The translations under genes were made by a program, and so were the position numbers. The notes beneath the pieces are model-generated. The model did not search any database. It worked only from the letters and a program-made list of their open reading frames with translations, and had not been told where the DNA came from. This document shows, piece after piece, positions 10,666 to 20,934 of a DNA stretch of 64,000 bases (position 1 is its first letter; every line of letters begins with the position of its first letter). This DNA is from Galeruca laticollis (lineage: Eukaryota > Arthropoda > Insecta > Coleoptera > Chrysomelidae), in contig OY998179.1 in the NCBI GenBank assembly GCA_963921935.1, positions 54,046,222-54,110,221 of the forward strand, in the 5' to 3' direction.

Positions 10666-12153
10666 TTCATTTGATGTAGAAAAGTGATTAAATACTTACT
10701 CCATTCAAATCGTTATATCGCTATAATACAACTGTCGACTTTCAAACCGCATCAAAGAGAAAATATTTCAGATTGGAAAGGCACGAGTGTATAGATATCT
10801 TGAATCTACTTCGTCTTAAGCTTTAAAATGTAATACATTTCATTGTATATAGAACATGATTTCGTTCTCGTTCATCAATATTTAGATAATTTGAGCTCAT
10901 TTATTATGGTTTTATTCATACTGAGGAAAACTGATTCGTTAATTATGGATAAGACATAGTTTATCCAAACATTCATATAAGTATGATAACACTATAACGT
11001 GATGAATTACCTAGCTATGAGAAGTCAGGTCTATGTAGTGATAACAATCATTTTAGCGGAAAAACTGTATTTTCCAGTTTTAGGATCTAAATAAATCCCT
11101 TGTTCGATTAGTCCTCCTTTCAATTCTCCACCATAATCAATTGCATTTAGTTTTGTGCCCATTTTTCTTAATAAAACTCGAAGTCAATATGTCACAGCAT
11201 TTTTAATTGCCAAACTACTAGTAGTTTCGGGCTACATAAGGGCCATCTTCAGGCTACAAAAAATTATTTTGGTGTAAGTAAAAGAAACAATTTCAACAAG
11301 TCTCCAAGATTACCTGATAAAAAACTTTTTCAAAGGGCAATACACATAAATCCTCAGAAAGGTTAAATTTGCAAGTTAGTAGAAATAGATGTGAGGTTAG
11401 AAGATAAAAACTAGAAAAAAGAATTTGAAGTTAGAAATTTAAAAAAAATTAAAAAATTGGATGTAGCATATTAAATGTAATATATTAATAGGAATATTCG
11501 ATTAAATGGGTTATACTAAATTGAACTCAAAGTGAGTAATCAACGGTCACGAAAGAAAGTATTTTAAGGATGGGGTGAATGAGAAATCAAACTCGAGGAA
11601 AGGGAAGGAAATTTTTAATTTAAAGAAACATTACTAGCCTCAATTCCCTGGAGGAAGAGTACAATACTATCAGCCTCAATTCCTAGAAGGAAGAGTCCAA
11701 CATTATCAGTCTTAATTCACAGAGAAAGGAGTTCACAAATAACATCAATTGGAGGGGGGGGGGTAAGCATAAGACAAGTATAACCCTAGGAACAGAATCT
11801 GTTCTATATGAAGCAATCTCTTATAATAGAAGAGCAATAATATGAGCATTATTATAAATGTGTATTTGAACATTACAATGTATTTCATAATTTGTATTAA
11901 AATTGCCCCTCCCATTATCACAAAAAACTGGAATAGAAAAACACTTGACCCACAAAATGTGAATTTTAGTATTACAAAATGACATCTTCTTGAATAGGGT
12001 TGTAGAAAAGAGTATTTATTATCATAAAGTAAGAAAAAATTACATTGGTAATACATCAGAACACAATATTCTATACACAAAGCCAATACCACTGAAGAAA
12101 AAAATACGATAATCTCAAAAGGTGATAAAGTCCCACTACTATGAATTTGTTAG
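10666..12153. other. No gene recognised; one Penelope-like motif
   Basis: Diverged AT-rich DNA. At 11224-11253 the minus strand reads CTGAAGATGGCCC...GGGC...CGAAAC-like sequence, related in layout to the family 2 tail motif. Near 11640-11720 a short imperfect repeat (CTCAATTCCCTGGAGGAAGA and similar) occurs three times. No coding sequence was identified. Confidence 0.35.
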
Positions 12154-12171
12154 GCGTTTGCCTTTTATTTT

Positions 12172-13325
12172 TTTTTCATTCATTTATCCGCATCGACCTA
12201 CAAGATCATTAGCGGTTTACATAGTATATACATTTCTTAATACAAAATAAATTAACAGTTACATGGTAGATATTGATAGCGGTATATGGTACATAATTCA
12301 TAATTAATAGAATAAACAACAGAAATTAGGTGTCTCAGTCCAGTATTAACGTTAAGTTTAGGTATACTGTGTGATGGTAGAATGGTTATATCCTATGAAA
12401 CATATTTGCACTTTTTAGAAAAGCTATAACACTTTATGGGTCTGAGGCATTTCCTAAGATTTCCTTAATGTTAATAATACGGAAATTGAGAGTATCGTAT
12501 TCTAGATCGAAATATTCTGGAATACTTATATTATCTAGAGGCGCAATATATATTTGCCGTCTAAAACTTAAAATATGGCGGTATTGGGGGTTATCTGATC
12601 TAATTCTGAGAGGGTTCATGAGCGAAAGTAGTTTTAGTCCCAGTGTTTCTAGTTTAGCCGTAAGCAAATCATTGGTTATAACAGGACTTACATTAGATAA
12701 AACTAGTCTTTCCGAAGGTGTAATAAGTCGTCTTACTTGAATTGTTTCGTTGTTGACATTAATGTGGCCGTAGTTGTTAGTAAAGTTATCTACTACTTTT
12801 TGCTTGATAGGAATATACATAGCCTATTATTAGAAATCCTGGAAACATGTGTATTAGTCTTTGGTTCAACTAGAGGACCAATTTAATTCAGATAGTCTTG
12901 TAATTTCGTGTTTGTTATGGTATTAAGAACAATTGCTTGATTTCGTGATGGATAATGTTGTTGTGACAACGCGGTAGAATATGACATAGTATTAGCTTGT
13001 GAAGAATTATTCATTTTGGTCAGATGTAGAAATTTTAATCATCGCTGAGTGCGGTCCTGTCCCTCAATAGTTATTGAGGACAAAAACTGGTACTATATAA
13101 TGTGGTCGATAGAATGTTTGGAATGTTTAAATACTTCAGATTGCGATTTCTAGGTGTTTACAGATAAAAACAATCAGAAAGTACTCACTGTGTTTTCACT
13201 ATGATGATAACTAAACTGTATTATACACTTTTATCACCTATGTTTGGTTTTACCACTAAAATTGTTGGGTTTATCGGAGCCGAAATTTACAACTGTTAGC
13301 TGTTTATCGGTCAGAGCCGTAATCC
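12172..13325 (-). mobile_element. ORF1-only LINE-like retrotransposon with 18-bp target duplication
   Basis: The 18 bases GCGTTTGCCTTTTATTTT occur at 12154-12171 and again at 13326-13343. A T-run (poly-A on the minus strand) abuts the left copy, as expected for a minus-strand LINE insertion. The 1154-bp insert contains only a gag-like ORF1 (12434-13014) with about 310 bp of leader and 260 bp of trailer. No reverse transcriptase is present. Because the duplication shows a complete integration event, this looks like a non-autonomous 'half LINE' rather than a random fragment. Confidence 0.65.
12434..13014 (-). pseudogene. Gag-like ORF1 protein of the LINE
   Basis: The first frame starts at 13014 (MNNSSQANTMSYSTALSQQH) and reads about 42 codons before a stop near 12884. 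The frame then shifts to the longer 128-codon frame at 12434-12820, which contains RRLITPSERLVLSNVSPVI, LETLGLKLLSLMNPLRI and YRHILSFRRQIYIAPL. These blocks match gag-like ORF1 proteins that accompany insect non-LTR elements, which bind the element RNA. No zinc knuckles are seen, so the C-terminus may be missing. The frameshift near 12850 makes it a likely pseudogene. Confidence 0.55.
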
Positions 13326-13343
13326 GCGTTTGCCTTTTATTTT

Positions 13344-14390
13344 ACAATCATGACACTTTAATAGCAAATAACCATTCGGACGATTACGTATCCATCTATA
13401 CAAGTTTTAGTTGCAATTTTCTCTTATATTCTTATTTGAAAACTGCCAGACTAAAATATGTCCACATATTTATTGACTAATTATTTTGAATCTACTACTG
13501 AGTACTTCCAAACATAAATTTATTATTTCAGTGGTGATAAACATAAACCTTTTATTTATTTCTGAAGAAAAAAATTGTTCTGCATTAAAGCGTTGATATT
13601 ATCTATGTAATAACTGCTTAGTCTCTGATAATACTATATCCTCAATATCTGACAAGTTCAACAACTATTATGTTTATTTACTTCCTTCACAATAATCTCA
13701 CACTCAAAGTATCTGACCTCTGGATTCCACTTTACCCTTTATACAAGATAATCCACTATGTCGAACCAGTCACGTATCTTGGACATCATTTATTCCCCTA
13801 AAATATATTATTGTTTGTTAGTTGAAGTTGGATTTATTGTATCAGCGATAGTTGATACATCAGTATCTAAACTATAAATTGTTCTCTTTCTTTTGAAGTT
13901 TTGATCACTTACAATTGAGAAGAAAAACAAGGAGTAGAAACTCGATATCGACGACATCCGAAATGAAAAACTTTTTTGTGTTTATCAAATGATACGTAAA
14001 AAGTGTATCATTGAAATAGACATGAACAAATATGAAAGTAGCTAACATATATGGGGTGGCTATTTATCCGTATTCACTTTCTATTCCCAATAATGGATAC
14101 AATAAGAAAGATATAAATTATTCAATAATTCATAACTCACTTTCTGGAATTGTTAACAAAAGTTTCTACGGAATAGAGAAATTGTTTGATATATTGGAGA
14201 TAATAGAAATAATCCGTATGTGAAAAAAGTCATTGAAAAAATGGACAGAAGAGGACAGGGAGTTGCAATCCATGATCTCAAAGGCATCAGGATAAGCCGA
14301 AAAATGCATCTCTTTTAAATTCGATATCAGTCAGATTGCGTCCGATATTCACTGTGCTAATATACTTCTAAAGGTTTTTCCAACTTTTGA
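13344..14390. other. No gene recognised
   Basis: AT-rich sequence. A 63-codon ORF at 14032-14223 has no recognisable domain. No repeats or RNA genes could be supported. Confidence 0.4.
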
Positions 14391-14394
14391 TAGC

Positions 14395-14545
14395 ATATCA
14401 ATGATTATGTTGGTTGTAGCTCAACAAATGTAGTTTTCAAGGTGAGCTAGATCAAGGTGGAAGTGAGCCTTATCACTGAAGAAAATAATAACGTCGTCAG
14501 GCATTGCAATAAGTGCTTCGTACGCATGAAATTTCAAATCTTTAC
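14395..14545 (-). pseudogene. Tc1/mariner-type transposase relic (DDE fragment)
   Basis: The minus strand reads HAYEALIAMPDDVIIFFSDK followed by AHFHLDLAHLENYIC and a stop. This resembles the second catalytic block of mariner-like transposases (usually F-S-D-E-A-H-F-H-L), with the glutamate changed to lysine. No terminal repeats or flanking domains were identified, so only a short decayed fragment is claimed. Confidence 0.45.
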
Positions 14546-15343
14546 AAAAAGAGATGAAAACACAACAACAGCAGCAGCTAAATTTTTAGCAAAGCGCATA
14601 GGGCTCGCAAGAGTGACTACCTTACCAAATTGATATTATGCGGTGTGATTATTGTTCGGAAAGACCATGTCCCTTCTTTTTCACATTACCTGTTTCGCTG
14701 AAGTTGCTTATCCTCAAAAAAATCGACTACCTATCTGGAAAATAGCCACAGTACAAAAAATTGAAATGTATATAGAATGCACTCTGCGATGATCGAGTGA
14801 CCATTACCAAACTATGCTGCTCTTTTTACAGTGCCTACCCTTCTAGCAGCCATCGCTCGAGGGCTCATAGCTGAAATGATAAGCAAGTTGTTAACAATGA
14901 AAAAGCAGATTTTTAGTGTATAAGTAGGTTCAGTATAAATTAATCGACGCTTAGCTAATGGAATGAGCTATGATCAGAATAATAAACGAAGCATTATTTC
15001 TAAAAAATTTGGTACTTCTGACATTAATAATATTAATACATTTTTTATCCACATTAAGTATATAACAGAAGGACGATACAGTGCAAGATGAACATTGCAG
15101 AATAGATACATTTTTGTAATGTTTCCAATTGATGTGGATAAATGGCTAGATTGGTTCAGGATCAGACGAGTAGTCCTTTCCTGCTCTTCCACCAATGTCA
15201 GTAATAATAATATAAAATACTCTATATAACTAATTAAACTATGAATGTCAACAAAAAAACGACAAATTTCAAATGAGGTGTAATTAAAATAATATTAATA
15301 TAAAAATTTTAAGATGTAAAGAGAGGAAAGAGGGGATGATATA

Positions 15344-18067
15344 GAGGAAAGGGACCTAACATGAGACACCTTTTTATTTTTTTGAATAATTTTGCACAAA
15401 TTAAACTTTAAGAAGTGGCTTTATTTCTAAAGGATAGATCGTTGTGTATACTTCACACCCTAAGAAATCAAACTTATTAAAAATGTTAACTATTTTTGTA
15501 AAGTGGTAATAAATGATAAAAATCACTTCTGTCATTTTCAAGATTGGTCTCCTAATATGAGATAGTTAGGGTTCCTAATAATAGACTGTCTCATAATAGG
15601 ATACCAAAAAGTAGAAACAAGTACTGAAAGAATATAATATATTGTTTTACTTCAGAAGTAATCAAAATGAGAATCAAAAGTAACAACACTAAAATTTAAT
15701 CGAACCAAAGTTTTTTTTTCGCATATAGGGCAAACAAATGTTGTGCCATCAACTTCGCCGCAATCTTCGTGGCACCAATGAAAACAAACGATACATCTAG
15801 CCCACTTTTCTTCACCGGTGTCTTCGGAAAATCTTCCCTGACAAAAACGACACTCTACATCATTGTAATCCTCTTCATCAGTCGAGTCATCATAATGCAC
15901 AGAAGTTTCTGAATCTGAGCTGCTTGATGTAATTTCAGCCTTTTCGGTACTTTTAGTCTTGGATTTTTTATGTGTTGTTCCCAAAGAGTTTGGTTTCACA
16001 TCTTTCTTTTTTTTTAGTTTCTTGGCAATGGATTCTTCCAAGTTTTTATATATGGAGTAGATGTTATTAAACTTGCTTTGCCGTTTCTTTTATTAGAGCT
16101 TTCACCATGATTTGAAGAATTTGATGGCACTGGACAAACGTCTTTTGGGGAAACTAGCAAAAGTTTATCACTTTTGTCAGAGCATTTGTTGTGAAAAGAG
16201 CCTGATGATATTTATGGATTTGCCATAGTTTTTCTGGACTCTGCAGGAACAGCCACAACTAAATCTGATGACACATTTGAAATATTGTTGTCATTTAATG
16301 AAATATCTGCACCTTCTTTTTCAATATCAGTTCTTTCTTGTGTAGGTAGATTTTGCTCTTCGTCCAAAGAGTCAGTTTCTCTAAAAACATATCTGTTACA
16401 AGGGAAGAGACCTGTTTTTCTAAATGAATTGATCGATGCCTCCATTGTTGCATCCCGATTATAAGGTTTCCCAAATAGCGAGCAGATGTTGGTGTGTGTC
16501 ACAACTTTTCCTGAGTTGTTTTTGAGAAATGTCTCTATTTGTTGAGCATAATATGTTTTTAGTGGTGCCATGAAACCCACATCAAGTGGCTGCATTTTAT
16601 GAGTGGCATGTGGTGGTAAGCACACAATTGAAACATAATTCTCTCTAGCCATGTCTATGATTTCTATGTTTCTCGTGTGTGAATAGTGACCGTCTAAAAC
16701 TAACACGATCGGATCATATTTTATTGGTTTAGTAAACTTAAGAAAATGTGAAAACCACTGCGTAAAAATATTTGTCTGAATCCATCCAGATGGATGGCAG
16801 GCCCATATTGATCCAGGAGGTGCGCCATGCATTAGATGTTCCGACATAGTTTTACGAGGAAACACTATCAAGGGCGGAACAAAAGTACCAGAAGCGTTCA
16901 TGGATGTCACAACGGTGAGGAGTTTTCCCCTCTCTTGTGATGTTATGGCACAAACCTGTTTTTTTCCTTTAAAGCCGATGATTTTGCTTTGTTTATGCTG
17001 CACAACCGTAATGCCTGTTTCGTCGACATTAAATAATCTATGTGGAGGAAAATTAATTTTTTGCATCTCCCTCTCAAATATGTGAAAAAACTGCGCAACG
17101 TTTTCGGCGTTAAACCCTTTAACTCTCGCAGCAGATATTGCCTGTGGTGTACGTACAGACAACTGCGGGTGCCTTCTTAAAAACCCCCTAAGCCATTTTT
17201 TACTTGCAGATTCCTTTCCTGTGCTAGAAGGATGCTTTAATCCATTACTGATTGCTAACTGAAATGCCATATATTTGACATCTCTCCTCCGAAGACCCTA
17301 ATACTTTTTTTCCATTTCAATGCAGTAGTCTGCTAACTGCTTCTCCAAAACATCAGGTAAAGCTTGTTTCCTACCCAAAGCTATTTTTACAAGGTCCTCT
17401 GCACGTCTGTTTTCTTTTACATATCGTTCAATGGTTCCTGGAAAATAAAAAAATTGATAAAAAAATTAAACAATGACTAAAAAATCAGGCTTACCTTTCG
17501 GAACATTGAATGTTTCAGAGGCCATCAGGTACCCCATCTCCTTGTTCCTTACCGCTTTAACAGCCCTTATCATGGCATTTTTATCCCACTGCTCCCTTTT
17601 TTCCTTGTCTCTAGGCATCTTCAAACAGCTTCCGTTGAAATTATTTAAAGAAGAAACTTCTCCTAATATAAGATACCTCATATTAGGAGCACCAAGGTAT
17701 CTCATATTAGGAATGTCTCGTGAAAATTCTTTACATATTTTTTTCTCAAAAATTAATTGAGTTACCACGCATTTTATATGTTCAAACAATGAAGCAACTC
17801 CAATACAACAAAGCAAATATAAGAAACGTAATTGTTTCCTCACCTTTTCAACAAAAAAATCACGTCAAACTGAACAGTAATAAAATTTCGGTATTGCACT
17901 AATGCGTAAAAACACGTACACGTGGCGGGTCGTAAGAGCAACTGAGAATAAATCTAGCTGATCCAACATTTGATGTTCCGATGAGTTAGTTTTAGCGGTT
18001 GTCGCTAGAGGTGAGAAAATACGGTATCTCATAATAGGCTGCTATCTCATATTAGGCCTCCTTCCTC
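15344..18067 (-). mobile_element. pogo/Tigger-type DNA transposon with TA target duplication
   Basis: The left end reads TA-GAGGAAAGGGACCTAACA. The right end read inward on the minus strand is TA-GAGGAAGGAGGCCTAATA, giving inverted ends of about 25 bp flanked by TA (15342-15343 and 18068-18069). Multiple copies of TATCTCATATTAGG in both orientations lie near the ends (about 15551, 15574-15600, 17663-17715, 18024-18058) and look like transposase-binding sites. The interior encodes one broken transposase. Length is 2724 bp. Confidence 0.8.
15652..17618 (-). pseudogene. pogo-family transposase (Psq HTH, CENP-B-type, DDE, C-terminal PHD-like finger)
   Basis: Exon 1 starts at 17618 (MPRDKEKREQWDKNAMIRAV) and ends at 17495 with a GTAAGC donor. 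A 57-bp intron (17438-17494) ends TTTTCCAG and exon 2 continues GTIERYV. The order is Psq helix-turn-helix, GLRRRDVKYMAFQ..., CENP-B-like HTH (KKWLRGFLRRHPQLSVRTPQ), DDE domain with NVDETGI, VLVLDGHYSH and QPLDVGFMAPLK, then ITSTPY and a C-terminal C4HC3-like finger (CRFCQGRF...CIVCFHWCHEDC...CPIC). Lesions are a TAG at 17298-17300, a TAA near 16212 and a frameshift near 16050. The three catalytic acidic residues are intact, so inactivation looks recent. Confidence 0.85.
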
Positions 18068-18442
18068 TAAGCAAGAAGGGATCAAAGAAGGAGCAGCCTT
18101 ATACTTATTTCTGTAATTCAAACAGATAGTTTTTGTATTTTTGTTTAACTGTCATAGCCGGACAACGAAGATATGATGGATTCAGAGCATGTATTCTATT
18201 GATGTGGACTGATATGCCATATGAGAAAGAACGTTTGAAAATAGATTTGGAATAACGTGGAATACGAAGAATTGTTCTCTTCCTTACATTTAAATTGTGG
18301 ATATCAGTTGTGAAAGTAAATTTGTTATGTAAATAAGCTGGCGTTTTGTTCTATATATTTTATGATAAAAAACTGCTAAATGTAAGTTTCTACGACTAAA
18401 CATGTTTAACCATTTGAATTCTTCAAATTTGTGCGAATTTTT

Positions 18443-19490
18443 TTAAATTTTCTTATTCCATAGATCAGTCTTAAACAAGAATTTACTTTTGTATACGTTG
18501 AGAATCTCTAGCATCAAGACATGGGCCATATACTGTATCGCAATGGTTGAAATGAGAGAGAACCAAAGCATCACATAACATTTTTTAGTTTCAGTAGATA
18601 GTATATGTCTCTGAGGATATATTAATTTTAATGAGGCGTACGCGCTTTGTAATTTCGCTGTAACGTGTTCCCTAAACCGAAATTTTGAATCAATTATTAG
18701 GCCTAAATTTTTGCAGTATCTTTTAATCGGAATATCCGTTCCATCAATTTCAAGCGAAATATTGTTCACTATAGTTTGACGATACTCCTCACCACAAAAA
18801 TATAGAACAGCCGACTTACTGGGATTAATTTTTAGGCAGTGTTTTTCTGATATTTCCAAAATATTGAGATCTGTATTTATTTTCTGAGAGGCTTCTATAA
18901 GATCTTCGTAATTAAAGGAATAATATAGCTGAGTATCATCTGCGTAATAATGACAATTTATGTAGTTTAGACAAGTGACAAAATTTGATCAATAAATAAT
19001 AAATAATAAGGGTATACAGTATACTGCCCTGTTGAACACCGGACTTTTAATTCTAGAAAATTAGATTGTATGTTACAGATCTTAACAGTCTGACTTCTAT
19101 CGCATAGACAGGATCCCAAGAGTGCCTTAGCGGTATCACCAAAATTGATATATTTTAATATAGCTAACAGGACACTGTTATCAATCATATCAAAGGCTTT
19201 GGTACAATCCAGCAAAATCAGAACCAATATCTGTTATCTGTTTTATAAATAAGAAACCATTCAAGTGATTGAAGATCTAGCTGAAATTCATTGCTCATAA
19301 TTTGATTCAAAGGTCTATATATAATTTTAGGAATGTCTAGTGATTCCGAATTAAGAGCAATGTTTCAGTTAACCCCTGCATGATCAGCAATGAAATCCAT
19401 ACTCAGCCACTCTGTGCATATATCAACATCAAAGTTTGTAATAAACAAATCAAGGAGAGACAGACCACGAGTAGGGTATTTTTGAAAATA
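18443..19490 (-). pseudogene. Truncated non-LTR retrotransposon (endonuclease end plus reverse transcriptase)
   Basis: On the minus strand from 19485, RGLSLLDLFITNFDVDICTE and FIADHAGV match the end of an APE-type endonuclease (SDH box). Then LILLDCTKAFDMIDNSVLLA (reverse transcriptase motif A) and, after frameshifts, MEISEKHCLKINPSKSAVLY, NLGLIIDSKFRFREHV and LKLIYPQRHIL. The catalytic FADD box itself falls in the frameshifted stretch around 18880-18960 (QLYYSFNYED-like). It is decayed and truncated at both ends. It probably lies in an intron or flank of the DUF4806 gene, on the opposite strand. Confidence 0.75.
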
Positions 19491-19519
19491 AAATTAATGC
19501 TTAATTAAAATTGTTTCAG

Positions 19520-19577
19520 AAACTCCAACTCTTCCAAAATGTAATAGCGCTTGTAAAGTATGCTGTACAAGAAGATA
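19520..19577 (+). pseudogene. DUF4806-type gene, 5' part of an exon cut by the Polinton insertion
   Basis: A TTGTTTCAG acceptor ends at 19519. The following frame reads TPTLPKCNSACKVCCTRR and is interrupted by the element at 19578. The last six bases (AAGATA, 19572-19577) are the target duplication. When the element and one copy of the duplication are removed, the frame continues into YPNNIDKTLFMIKDIC at 37505 and on to the DUF4806 domain. Exons upstream of this one were not identified. Confidence 0.65.
19572..19577. repeat. Left target-site duplication AAGATA of the Polinton
   Basis: Identical to 37499-37504 on the other side of the element. A 6-bp duplication is the length expected for Polinton integrase. 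Confidence 0.8.
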
Positions 19578-19799
19578 AGTAAAGGGGCTAGGCGGGTTCG
19601 GCCTCATTCCTTATGTAAATTAACATGGGAAATCGCCAAGGTCCATCGTGGTAATTTTTGACGCAATTTCGATCTGCGCATGCGTCGGCCGTCAGCAATT
19701 TCCACATGCGCATCCACCTTAGGACACGTTCGATATACATACAAAGATGCCATGTGACGTAAGTATTGAATATATTTAATTAAAAATTTTTCGTTTCAA

Positions 19800-19876
19800 C
19801 GGAGATTCGAACTCACAACCTTCATGGCCAAATTTATTAACTCGGCGACCATGCCAACTAATCTATCAGATCACTT
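19800..19876 (-). other. tRNA-like sequence near the outer end of the left arm
   Basis: On the minus strand this reads TAGATTAGTTGGCATGG (A-box-like) and, about 45 bases on, GGTTGTGAGTTCGAATCTCC (a good B-box). No acceptor stem is evident and the T stem is imperfect, so this is not called as a functional tRNA. The mirror copy is at 37200-37276, and a related B-box lies in the central spacer. Confidence 0.4.
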
Positions 19877-19949
19877 TAGAATTGAAGCCGAGGAAAGTAT
19901 AAAAGCGATGATGCACAGTCGTTAGGGCATTTGCGACGCATCAGGGTGT

Positions 19950-20800
19950 AGTAATAATTATACCGTATATATACAGAATGTACCAAAAAAGGGTGTTGTG
20001 TCTTATGTAGTCATAAAATGTACCATTTTACAGTAGATATTTTGGGTCGAGGGAAGTATTTAATTGATTGGATGATGCGCAGTAGTTAGAGCATTTTAGG
20101 ACATTGCGAAAACGACGCATTTCCATTTCTTTTTATGTACAAAAAAGATACAGAGTGTAGTAATAATTATACCGTATATATACAGAATGTACCAAAAAAG
20201 GATGTTGTGTCTTATATACAGGGTGTAGTCAGAAAATATACCATATTTTGGGTCGAGGAAGGTAAATGATCTCTGGTTGGGTCGACGCCATTCGTATACA
20301 GGGTATGCAAATATTATACAAGGTGTAGTCGTAACAATATTAAACGTAATAGAAGATATTTTAAAATCTTATGGAAATGTGCAGAAGTGCTTCTTGTCGG
20401 CGACGTTTACAAGCCATAAGGGCGCTACGACGTCGCGCATGAGTCGGGCGTGCGCATCCACCTTTGTGCTGACGTTCGCAGGATGTATAAAGATGTCATA
20501 AGGGCCCTAGCACATATCTCTGATTGGTCGGATTGAAGTGTAATAAACGACATTATGAAGAAGAGAGAGGATATGGTTGAGAGGTGAACATGTAAAGCCA
20601 TAAGGGCACTAGCATATATATCTCTGTTATTATTGGTCAGATTGAAGTCGAACAAACGCCATTGGTGGAACATTTTACAGGATGTACAAAGATGCCATAA
20701 GGGCACTAGCATCTTTGATTGGTTGGATTGAAGTGGAATAAACAACGAAGAAGAGGGGACAAGAGGTAATGTCATAAGGGCACTAGTGTACCATGACGTC
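19950..20800. repeat. Subterminal repeats, left Polinton arm
   Basis: Two repeat families are visible. A block of about 60 bp (GTAATAATTATACCGTATAT, then ACAGAATGTACCAAAAAAGG) occurs at about 19952 and about 20157. A second unit containing CATAAGGGCACTAGC plus a GATTGGTCGGATTGAAGTG-like segment recurs five times between 20415 and 20790, spaced about 80-105 bp. There is no coding content. The mirror image is at 36276-37127. Confidence 0.65.
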
Positions 20801-20934
20801 ACCCAAGCTCAGTCAATCGATAATGGGGTATCAAAAATAAAGAACAATTGAATAAACATTTTATTGTACAATATAAAATTGAAAAGTTTAATAAATGAAA
20901 ATAATAACAATAATTTCTATTCTTATATAAATCT

